A stretch of 64,000 nt of DNA. Origin: Schistosoma haematobium. Its lineage: Eukaryota; Platyhelminthes; Trematoda; Strigeidida; Schistosomatidae. The notes below the pieces were generated by a model. That model was not told the origin of the DNA and searched no databases. It worked only from the letters and a program-made list of their open reading frames with translations. How positions within the stretch are numbered: position 1 is the stretch's first letter; each line of letters begins with the position of its first letter. Below, one piece after another: positions 13,901-25,900 of this stretch. Made by a program: the position numbers and the translations under genes. The DNA lies in NCBI RefSeq assembly GCF_000699445.3, contig NC_067198.1:29243536-29307535 (forward strand), in the 5' to 3' direction.

Positions 13901-16900
13901 CCCGCGGGGCGCGGGATCGTGGATACGCACTGCTGAGGAGTCCCATGCTAGGACGAGACGGCCGTCCAGTGCTTCCAGGTTTTCAATGGTGATCTAGCTT
14001 CAACTGACTCATGATTTCAATCTGTGAGAATTAGGAATTGGTTAAATTAAACAAAAGCAAAATCTTAGGACGACAAACCAGTCTAAACTTTTAAACTGCT
14101 TTATGAAATTAATACACTGGAATGCGTGAACGTATGTTTAAAGGTAATATAAACTGAATATGCAAAGACTTTGAGATAATCCTATCATTCCATATAACAA
14201 ATACGATGTTGCTCGATGGATTGTTGAATTTCTGAGCTCAGAAACACCGGTTCAGAATAACAGTCAAGATTAAGGAATATGATTACTTCATAGTAGATAG
14301 AAATTACGAGAAATGAAGAGGTTAACAGTTATACAACAGTAGTTAATATAATCATAAGACAGTAGAACAGACAGACGACTAAGCTACTAAGACTTATAAT
14401 CGAATAACCAGGTTATACTTAGTCCATTTCCCATTATTTTTAAAGCTTAAAATTTTTTTTATAACTAGACAGTAACTTGTCCACATGAAGTACAAAAACT
14501 GAAGGAAAAGATGAAGGGAAAGTAAGAGGAAAGAGAAGACAAAAACAAAGAATAATTGGTGATTCATAACATACAGCCTCACACCAAGTATTTTCAGATA
14601 AACAAATCCATATGTGTTTTGAACAATCATAATCATATATCATCCAATCAATTCCTTCTCTAACAGTAGTGTTTAACGTTCTAATTGACATATATGCACC
14701 AATAACAATTTCATTGACTAATTATTACATTTGCTGTTATAATCAATGTTATACAGCATTATGGAATAGAAACAATTACACCATGTCATACAGTATAAGA
14801 CTTTTATAATTAAACAAACAACAATTTGAAATAAAAACCAAATAAATGAAATGGAAAACAGGATAAAACGCAAAGAAGGAAGAGAGGGAAAGCAGAGACA
14901 CAAATTTAGATTAGACAGTCGATCACAAAGAGGTTAAAGTCAATAAATCCGTTATCTAGTTGGGAGAGATATGGAAATAAACACTACTAACTAATCACTA
15001 ATATATATAAATGGCGAGAATATATTGAATGAAGTTGAATCTATGCACAGTACATATACGCGCTACTGTACATTTTAAAAACTACAATGAATATTTTTCA
15101 AAAAGGCAAGAAACTAGTTGATGTTTTGTACATACAAAAATCGGTGAAATGGATTAAAAAAAACTGAAATTCATGATGAAAAAAACCCCTGATATACTAT
15201 TTCTAGACGTTTATGTGTATTAGTTAGTTGGTTAACTCATTTATTTGGAACAAGATATAATATAAGTGAACAGAATAATAATTAAACAATAAACTGAGTA
15301 AATTTGTCTGTAATAAGTAAAATGTTACTAAGGTATGTAGAGATTTGAATTTAATCAAAAAACAATTGAGAAACATTTGACAATATTTAAATTACGAAAT
15401 AAAATTTTCACTAAACATAGTTACAAAGAAATATGCACAGACGGATTTTACAACTTCGTTACTAGTAAACGATAGAACATAGATAAAGAGAATATTAAGT
15501 ACTCAATTATTACTGATCTCAATTCATGGAATATTCTAAAATACACTTTTACTGTTTCATAATACAATTTCATACATATTATACATCATTGATATAAAAT
15601 GTGTAAGCTGACAACTTTATAAGACTGTCAATAAACTTTTCCGATAATTCAACCGAAACAGACAGATGAAAAGTTCAGAACCTGATAAAATATTCTTACA
15701 TTTTCAGAACGTCTAAAGATCACTTGTTACTATCAGTAAGGTAGGAAATACGATAAGTACTGAATAACATTTATGAAACAATATATTTGGCATCGTATAT
15801 TATGACTTATTTGTCAGTGTTTATGAAGGTTAAGTAACTTTTAAACACGAAAACTAATAACTTATTTCAATATTCTCAATATTTAGAAACAATGTTTACC
15901 TCTAAATCTTGATTTTTTATTTCCAAAGCTTGTATTTTTTGTTGAAGCTCCAATAATTTATTTTCATATTCTGCTTGGATTGTTGCTGTACGAGTCTGTA
16001 AAATGATCAGATCTGATTCTGCTTGTTCTTTCTCTTGTTGTAACACATCACGCATTTGTGAATCTTCTAATAACACTGCAACATCCACTTCATTATCATT
16101 ATATGCTTCTATTTGACGTAGAAGACGATCACCGGATTGATTGTATATTCTCTGTAACAAAAAGATGGATAAAATGTAAATTTATCACATGATAAACGAG
16201 TTAATTGTAGAAAAACACTAACGAGAGCATTTTAAGCAGTTGAAAGAAAATATCAGAAATCAATAACCCCATGATTTATCTTGGGATTTTAGCTAGTATC
16301 ATGCAGTGTGACAGTTATAGACTACACATCACTGAGTTATGTAGGTCGTGATTGAACTTCTAAGTTGTTTAAACCAACTTACTTAACACTCAGTAGAGAC
16401 TAATGTTAACATGTCATATGAGTTATCTATCAAAGTTCGGCGAATTTAATCACAGTGTAGAGCCTTAAAGGTTACGAGATATATAATTTTGGCGTTAAAA
16501 CCCATCATGAAGGTAACAGTTACTAATGGACTGGTCGAAAGTCAAAAGGTAGCTAAAATTATTATTTCTTTATGAAAGCAATAATTATTTGTAAGATGAA
16601 CAAATTCATATCCTAATGATAAGCAACATATCGTAAGATACAAATTACACATGGATACGAATTTTCTGTTTTCACAATTATTCCCTCACTGACAGATTCA
16701 CTATTAATTTTATGAATATTCCAATTAATATTATAATATTCATAGCTAATAAATATAACCTAATATCCAAAAGATATTAATATCCCGACCTATTCACTGT
16801 ACATATGACCTTATATTTGCATGACGGATATTATTACAAAAATATCCAATAACCTCATGTTATATAACAGAAATTAGTGACGTGACCTTGGAATAAAAAT

Positions 16901-19900
16901 AACTTCGGAAAGTTCATATGGTCAAGAGTTATAAGATACATAAAGTCTGTAAAAAAACTTAAAACACCAGGATAGAGAAATGTAATGTTTACAGATCGAT
17001 AATGCTGAAGTTCCTAATTTTGACAATAACGTCACTCACTACTTCACTAGACAATCAGCCTTGAGCACTGAAATTTTGGCTACTTTTTGCTAATTATGCT
17101 ATCCAACACGCAACTAAATACAAAGATTGAATCTCGAGAGACTTGGAGAGACGCAATTACTAAAGATAGACCAAGATAAATACCAAAGAATTAAGAAAAA
17201 GCGGTTGCCCTGATTTTATGTATCGTTGTATAAGATCGTTTAATTCGCACAACTATAAATACAAGTAATGGATGAAATATGTGCTTACAAGTGTAATTAA
17301 ACGAAGAAAAAACAATCGCAATTTTGTGAGTGTCGTTTTCTGTTTATCATTGACAAAATATCAACTACATTTGTGCAAATAGTCGGTTATAAGCAACGTA
17401 GAATCTAGTATATATGTGCATTAGTTCAAGTTGGCCCAGTAAAGCGAGATAAGATTATCAAGATTCGGATAGATACATGTACGCTTCGTTTTCCATTTCT
17501 TCTTGAGTTCTAAAATTATATTATAAAATTATTTGTTCCACGGATTCATTTTTCTCCAGTCACGTTATCTATGCCTAACATTTTATATTGACACTGTTAC
17601 TGTCATTACTTCTGCTAATGATTTTGATTTTGAAATTTCACTCACACAGAATGTATTTCCGAAAACGTTTCTATCACAGACTGATATCAGTTGACGAAAC
17701 ACTGAAAACCCAAAAGAGGGAGAGATAGAGAATAATCAGCTATATTATCGTTCTGGTTACTTAGTTGTAAACATCCATTCATTCTAGAACTTCCCATCAA
17801 TTCACATTTTTCCCATTTTATGTCTTCTGGTAGAAAGAAACACAAGTGTATTAGAATCTACACAAGCAAACAAAAGTACGAAAGCTTCACAAAATCGTAT
17901 TTGATAGATATATTACAGGATTATCACGCTACAAGGACTGACATGATCAAACACCTATGCTCTTGAACATACAGGTCATTCATTATTGTAGGCGGAGAAT
18001 TTCATATTGTACTGAACATATAACATTGAATAAGGAGATTATCATTAACCAATCTTAACTGTGAGTGAAAATCGTCTTCGTAAAATAAAACAATAATTTT
18101 CACAGAACTTTGTTGAAATACTCACAAAAATATACACATACCGATAAATAATTAACTAATCCAAGATGTTTAAATTCTTCTTGTAAATATACTCTTAACA
18201 TTATATCATCTGTTGAATGTACAACTATATTGAAAAACTGCATACACGATACCTGAAAAATAAAAAGAAAAGAAAAAAATTATTAAATCAAAATAATTGC
18301 GACGAAATAAGAAACAATATTTTCGAAATATAATTTTATGTGTAAAGAAACTAATTTATTTAAAATACATTTACGTACTCAACTTTTATTAAGTGATTAT
18401 GTGAAGACTAATGAATCTAACTGGCTGCTCTATTCCATTTAGAAAGAAAAAAGAGTTCGAACTTGTTAATCGAATGTCAAGTGATTTAATCACAAAACCA
18501 CCACTACAATATTGTCCGTGTGACGAAAAGAATTTAGATGAATGGCTTTCTGTTAAATTATTCAAAAATGTTTGAAATTTATAAGAACCGTTAGCGACAA
18601 GTGAAACATTATTAAAGTCATATCTACAAATATTGAATTAGCTAAATGTAAACAATTTAAATATGAGAGTGAAGATACTAACACAATGAATCATAATGTG
18701 AAAATTATCGGAAACTCAGTCTTGTTATTTACATAGATAACTATGATTTTTGTTTATTTAAAATTCATGATACAACAAGCTAATGATAAATGTCAAAGTA
18801 CAACTGGGTCCCGCTTCTTCCCAAAAATGCTATGCTATGTTCATGTGTTTCTAATATCTTTCTGAGGATTCTCGCCCCCCCTCTACATGGATAACATATT
18901 TTCAAACAATAAACAAAAAGAAATTGGACGTCAAGGAGTTAAATTAATGAATACGAAAGATATATTTTGATAGTTGGAATATCCTGATTGAAAACTAACC
19001 ATGTTCGTGGGCTCTAAAACTCCAAGAAAAAAAGTATGGAAATACTTTGGTCATTGTGAATGAACCTTTTGACATAGCCTTACTATTTAGTGAGACTCTT
19101 AAATGAAAGGTTCGTTAATGACCTCCTGAAAATGAACCACTACACCATACGATTATAATTACAATGAAAATAATGATAAAAAAGAGTTTGTGAAACGTAG
19201 GAAATATTCAGTCGCTAGATTAACTTCAGTTGCTATGATCAAAATTAATTAGAAAGCCTATGTAATATAATTACTGTGGTCAGAAATTACTCGAGGGAGA
19301 TAAGAAAAAAGAAAAAAATGGAAATATTTGCGTAAAGTATAGTATGAAAGATTTACTACTAAAATACTTTTATGTAATTAATGTGTACTTCACATTTTAG
19401 TATGGATTAAGTGCGAATTGTTCAGAACGCAATCCGAGTTGCACCAATGAATAATTTGTCTAAAATTAGACAAGTAGAATATTAATTAGACAATAATGAT
19501 TGAACACTTATATGTGGTGAGTAATAAATTGTCCGCCCAAAAAGAATAACAAAAAAAGGAAATTCATAATAAAAATTTATGCAATTACAATTTTTCAAAA
19601 AGGTAGTCTTTTTCTTTTCAATATGCTAAAAAGTATTCACTGTAATTGGTCTGATTTATATTTATAAACCTCAGAAACATACAAGAACACAAAATCACGT
19701 ACACGCGCCTACACACATTTCGAATTTAAAACTGTTTTGTTTCATTAGGGGTGATATTGGTAATTTGGACTGAATAAGGCATGAGCTACTGTTTGATTAC
19801 TCCGATGATTTAAGTGTGAAAATAAATAGCTTCCAGGAAATTAAGATGTTGATAAGTCATATGGTCTAAATATTTTAGACATTAATTTTGTAGCCGCCTC

Positions 19901-22900
19901 TTATTCCCCGAAATTCCTCTACTATTTAACCTCTAACAGAAAACAGAGGATGGCAAAATGTAGAAGCTTCGTTTTAAGGGTCAGATCATTTACAAAAAAA
20001 AAGGTATTCGTGGGATGACCTTGAGACCTTAAAAGCACCGAGGAAAGGTGTAAAAATCAGTAACACAATTTAGTAATTGTAAAGACAAATTAGATAAAGC
20101 GTAATCAGTAGTCTAGACTTTTCTTGGCTTTTAGAGAATTCTTCAAGAGATTATTGACAATTCTCAAGAGAGACGAAATAATAATGAGAAAGATAATTGA
20201 TAAACTTAAAGAAACAACGTAATAGTTTGAAAGACTTCATATAAAAGCACTTCTATACTTTATAAAGGGTAATACAAACTGTTTTAAGAGGACATTCTTT
20301 GTTATGGATTAACATAAAGCAGGAAATAACTGAGAAACAGGAAGCGCTAATAAACAGTTATTTTATTTTAGTCGGAAACTTTTAGCTGTCACAAATGGTA
20401 TAACTTGTACATAAAGGGTGAAACCTACCATCATTTTAGGCGACATAATGATGAGTTATTGAAGTGAAACCCAACTACTTATACTTTACAGTTTACATCA
20501 CGGACTGACCATAGTTAAACAACGATTGAAAACCATGAAGCACTAGACAATTACTTAGGCCTAGAATGAGACTCCTCAGCAGTGAGTATCTACGACTCTA
20601 CCGAAAATCAGATCCAGGACTTCTAAATCTTGCGGTAGGCGCCTACTCTTTAAAGTACTAAGTTCGATTCCCATGGCTTATATTTACAGCATAAATTGAT
20701 TTCTAACAATGAATAAAACTGTGCTAAATAATGAATGAATAAATGAGTAAATAATATAATATAATAAATAAAACAATAAATATCAATGCATAATGCATAA
20801 CATAACTAGATTTCAAGAAATATTAGATATTCATAGAACTTAAAAAGCGGTACATTGTCAGTAATCTACTGAAAAATCAATGAAGTCTAGAGCAGTTGAT
20901 GGTTTACCACGAACTAAAAAGGAATTATGAGAATTAGGTCACAGTAACAAATTTCACTAAATCAAAGTAAAGAATTAGTTCTATGATCATAGTATACCGA
21001 TGGAAATTCCGAATATACTTATTACATTAACCATAGTTTTTACAAATATTGAGTTTATGCTTAACTTTATGGTAGTGAATTATCCTTTTTGAAATATTAT
21101 AAAACATTCTTATTAAGAGTAATCTAACGGTTATTGGAAGGTAATGTTATATTCAGTGTCATATTTCATGGGTTTGTGGGCAATAATATTTTACTAATAT
21201 CTTTTGAATCTCTAGTTGTTTGTTTTTTTACTATTACTTTTGAATCATTTGTTTCTATTTAGTTCACTTCAACATATTTCGTTTTCTGTTTTCTATTAAG
21301 AAACGTAATAACACATTAAGCTTTTCGATATCTCATTTGTGTGCCATTCAATTGACTATACTTTTCTTTCTGTTCATAGATTGTTAATCATTTATATGTC
21401 AGTAGAAAACAGAAAACAAGATAGGTTGAAGTGAACTAAATAGAAACAAATGATTCAAAAGTAATAGTAAAAAACAAACAACTAGAGATTCAAAAGATAT
21501 TAGTAAAATATTATTGCCCACAAACCCATGAAATATGACACTGAATATAACATTACCTTCCAATAACCGTTAGATTACTCTTAATAAGAATGTTTTATAA
21601 TATTTCAAAAAGGATAATTCACTACCGTAAAGTTAAGTATAAACTCGATATTTGTAAGAACTATGATTAACGTAATAAGTATATTCGGCATTCCAATCGG
21701 TAAGAACCTTCCATAATTCCATGAAACTAAATGTAGTCAGTTTGCGTTGATAGTTAATATACGAAGGCTGCACAATATAGAAAGAAGTAAAAATATAACT
21801 GACAATTCTGTTATTATGCGTCATTAAAAGTGACAACTGACCCTAGAATTTTTAGAAAATTACAAAAGTACATGCATTGTTTACAATGTTCTTAGACTAC
21901 AATCGAACTTTCCAATTCGTGATATCAGACTAATGCAAAGATACCGAACAATAATAACACACAAAGATTATTAAACACTAATCCAAATTAAATAACTCGT
22001 TTATTAAAAATATATAAAACTATCCTCAAAACTATTTGAAAACACTATTTCAGCACATTTTTATTTTGTAGTTCAATGATCAATCTCAATAAATCATAAT
22101 ATTCAATAGAAATTTAATAAATTGAGATAAAAGTAATTACGCTTACCATAAAATCCATATTATAATCTGGAGATTCAGATTCATGTGTGAAAAAATAATG
22201 TATTAAATATTCAAAACGTGTAGACTCCCCAACTTCCTTTTTAAAATTATCAAATGCATTTAATACGCGTTCATGTCCACCAGTGATTAAGCAGACAACA
22301 GTTAAAAGTTCAAGTACTAAGGTTTTTGTTCTTAGAATGAAAAGAAAAACAAAACGATAATAACAATCGGATTGAAAAAAATAAAATAAAACCCGTGAAT
22401 AAAAATCATTGTCTATGGAAGCCTACCATTATTATCGTTAATACAAGAAGTATAGGTAAAGACCAACTATAAGTTAACTCTCATACATTATCGGCGATTT
22501 TGTTTGAAGGTTTGGGACCAACAGCTCGGTATGATTTTAAAAAAAGGGAAAAGAAAAGAAAAATACTCTGCCATTTAAACAGCAAAAAGCACAAGAGCTA
22601 GCAAACAGTGGTGAAACCGATTTTGGAGAGAATTTATGTTGTCTAATTATTAGCAAAGTGATGACTGGTACGATAAAAACTTTTTAAAGCTAATGTCAAA
22701 TAAGCCCCATCAAAACTGTCATTTAACATAAATATACAAATACTGTAAGAAGTCTATAGAATTAGAAAGAATACCATTGCTTTCATAAATTATTGTACAG
22801 TCAGGACCTTCACTTACAGTTCCAGTAATAATGTCATCTGGCATTTACAACATAGGAAGCTTTGCGATTATCACTAATTGATCACTCAGTAGTAAACAGT

Positions 22901-25900
22901 ACCATCTTGTTTATTACTTATCTTTGATTGAAATCCAGTTGAACAGGTCCCAGTGTAGTTACTAACCTGAAGGACAAAGCATGGCAATCAGCTATTTCTG
23001 ATGTTAAGGGAGTAGAGATGTTCATCGAGAATCTCTAAACTTACGTCCTGTGTTAGTTAACACTCATAGGCGGTGAGCATTCACAATTTTGAGAGAACGG
23101 ACACTTCTATATGAATCGAATCAGCATGCAAAAGTACCACAGTCAGAGACATTATCATTGGACTATTCTGATAGCACTGATTATATGTTTCTTTTTAAAT
23201 CAGTGTGGAAATGCGCGACAGACATCTGCATAAACATATGTCATCAATAACAGAATAGTTGAAATATATCATAAACCAGTTTCAGTTGTTGAAAGAATCG
23301 TCGGACATGTTCGCATGAACAAATGGACATTACTACCCAGAGTGAACACAGGTTTCATCGTATAACATTAAGAAATATAACTAAAAGCTTAATTGTTCTC
23401 GTCGAATTCTTGTCAAGTGTGAGATATGAGTAATGTAGTTTAGATCAACTGCAATAGTGACAGTAATAAAACTTTTTCTTAAACTTACAAGAGCAGTTAT
23501 AAACTAAACTTTTATCCTCATGAAATAAGCAGACATTTGATGCAAATCAACAAATTAAATTTGCAAATGATTTTGACCTAACGAATGATCATTTAATATT
23601 TTTAAAGTCATTAAAAGGAACTTACTGGTAACTTGGATGCAGGAGACACAGAGCAATAACATTCACGGCATGAGGATGCTCAAATACCATTGAACAACCA
23701 CGCTAGAAAAATAAGACAAATACACATTTACACAGTAGGAGTAATTTATTGTAAGCAGTAATTACGGTGATATATATAATGGCTAGAAATGTACGCTTTA
23801 CATCCCAGAATACAAACTGGTTCAATCCGTCGAAAGAATTCGTTGACTACCAAGAATATAAATAGCGAAGACAACGCAAACAGATATATCTGGGGAGAAA
23901 TAGTGTGTATAAATATAGTATCTGCTTTAAGAATCACAGTTTAACAATGATTTACAATTTCTTGATATTGTTCCAAAAAAGGAGCGTACATTAAATTTTA
24001 ACGCAAAGACAAGACTAATACTTGTCTCTGAAGAGAGATGGCTATCAAAATGAGTAAATACGAAAGTAAATGAATATTTGAAAAAACATTATAGAAAGGT
24101 GAATAGGGATGTTCCATTTGTTTATGTGGGCAAAAATTATGAACACTGCTTTCCAATAACACTCTGGTCAAAAGTCATTAACATAATTTCATTGGTCCTA
24201 CAAGAAGTCACTTTCTTCAAAGTTAACTAAGTGTATTATCAGTGAAATCTGACTGGTTTGAGAGACTAAATGCAAAACTTAGTCAAGTAATGTTGAGTGT
24301 TGATGAAATAAGGGAATGTATAAATGAATTATAATGAAAAAAAACAATGAAAATACTGCTGTAGTAAACAACAACTCGAACCCTAAAACCTTTTTTAGCC
24401 TATTAGTTAAAATCCCACATCAAGAAAATTATGTTGTATAATAACAAACCTGATTATTAAGTAATGCACGAAAGCATCTGACACCTTGATGAAGACTATC
24501 CCTGATTGAATCAGATATATGTCGGACATGAACAGGCGAAAAAGAAATGCGATCATGTTTTTTTTTCCGTAAACTAGAGCACCATAAACCAGATCCAACT
24601 TTATCACTTTCATTAAGATTATCGCATAGATCAGTTATAGAAACTGCTTGATCCGAGCTAAATGAACCTAGAAGAGCAGAACGCTGTTGCTGAATGGCAT
24701 CCACGGTAGGGCGGAAATCAGTTCTAAAATTAAATTAATAGAAATGATGTTAGCACAAATACGTGTGAATATATGCTAGTTAACTAGAACAAGCATATTT
24801 TTAAATTGGAGTCATTAGAATGGCATGCAAACAATCGGTCGACTCAGTTTACGAAAAGATAGAGTAGAAAAAAAAAGGGATGATTAAAACTCCATTTTTG
24901 TTTATAAATAAATCAGAAACAGGAATCAAGCTATGAAAAGCGATGAAACGTTATTGTTCATCAAACTTATAATCAAAGTATATTAATTATATGATAAAAA
25001 GCCATGCGTTCGAAAGATGTTCTGAAGAAGAGAAACTATCAGCCTACTCTTTGTATGGCGACTATTGACGAAATATAGAATATGCGTCTTGTCATATTAT
25101 GAAATAATGTTATATCTACCTATATTTTATAAAATACCTGTATTTTCACTGACATTAAGAGCTAATACCTACATTTATCATGATACTTTAATCGTTTTAT
25201 GGATAACAACAACAAGGACGAGTATACTGCTCGGTAGTCCGTTCTGTTTTACTTTACGGCAGCGAAACATGGCCATTAAGAGTAGAAGACACTCGTAAGC
25301 TATTAGTATTTGACCACAGATGCCTTAGAAATATTGCTGGCGTCTGCTGGGATCACCGGGTAAGTAATAGTGAGGTTAGACGCAAGGTATTAGGAAATGA
25401 TGGTAAATCAGTTGATGAGGTCATGAATCTTCATCGACTGAGATGGTTGGGCTATGTGTTACGTATGCCTGAACACCGATTACCACGACGTGCAATGCTA
25501 TCCGGTATTGGAGATGGTTGGAAGAAAGTTAGGGGCGGCCAAACCAAAACGTGGCATCAGTGTTTGAAGTCACTAACTTCTAGTCTGAGCCATGTTGGTA
25601 GATGCAGACTACTTGGTTGGGGTCCGCGTGACTATCGTAACCAATGGTTGGAGACTCTTGGTGACATGGCTCAGAATCGATCACAATGGTGTCGGTGTAT
25701 ACACTCCCTGTCTTCCATCAAACTAAGAGATTAAAATCACTTCATATCTTTCTTTCTACGAACCAATTCTTTCTTCTTGTACTATATCTCTATATGCAAT
25801 CTTTGTCTTATAAATTACCTTTGACCTAACCACTGCTATGAATCCAGTGTTCATCTTGTTGTGCTGATGCGGTATGGCAACCTGGACCGATGCACATATG

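Larger units (their letters stand above)
13463..15899. other. FMNL intron 8
   Basis: The intron is 2437 bases. Its 5'-distal part (in gene sense) is plain AT-rich sequence. A SINE palindrome (13541-14030) sits 78 bases from the exon 9 acceptor. Confidence 0.7.
18253..22146. other. FMNL intron 6
   Basis: The intron is 3894 bases. It holds a decayed minus-strand tRNA-like SINE (20505-20690) and a 706-base palindrome (20996-21701). The rest is AT-rich without recognisable features. Confidence 0.7.

Noticed and set aside
13837..13925. tRNA-like sequence with box A and box B (also at 12770, 47312 and elsewhere)
   Set aside because: It is part of multi-copy SINEs that carry a hammerhead and tail; there is no proper acceptor stem or anticodon arm, so these are not tRNA genes.
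13801..13992. Short frames across the SINE (also 13743-13946 and 56470-56682)
   Set aside because: The same chance frame recurs in each SINE copy because the sequence is repeated; there is no protein family.
20996..21701. Palindrome as a pair of SINEs
   Set aside because: It has no tRNA boxes, hammerhead or family tail; it is unlike the SINE palindromes at 12.4-14.0 kb.
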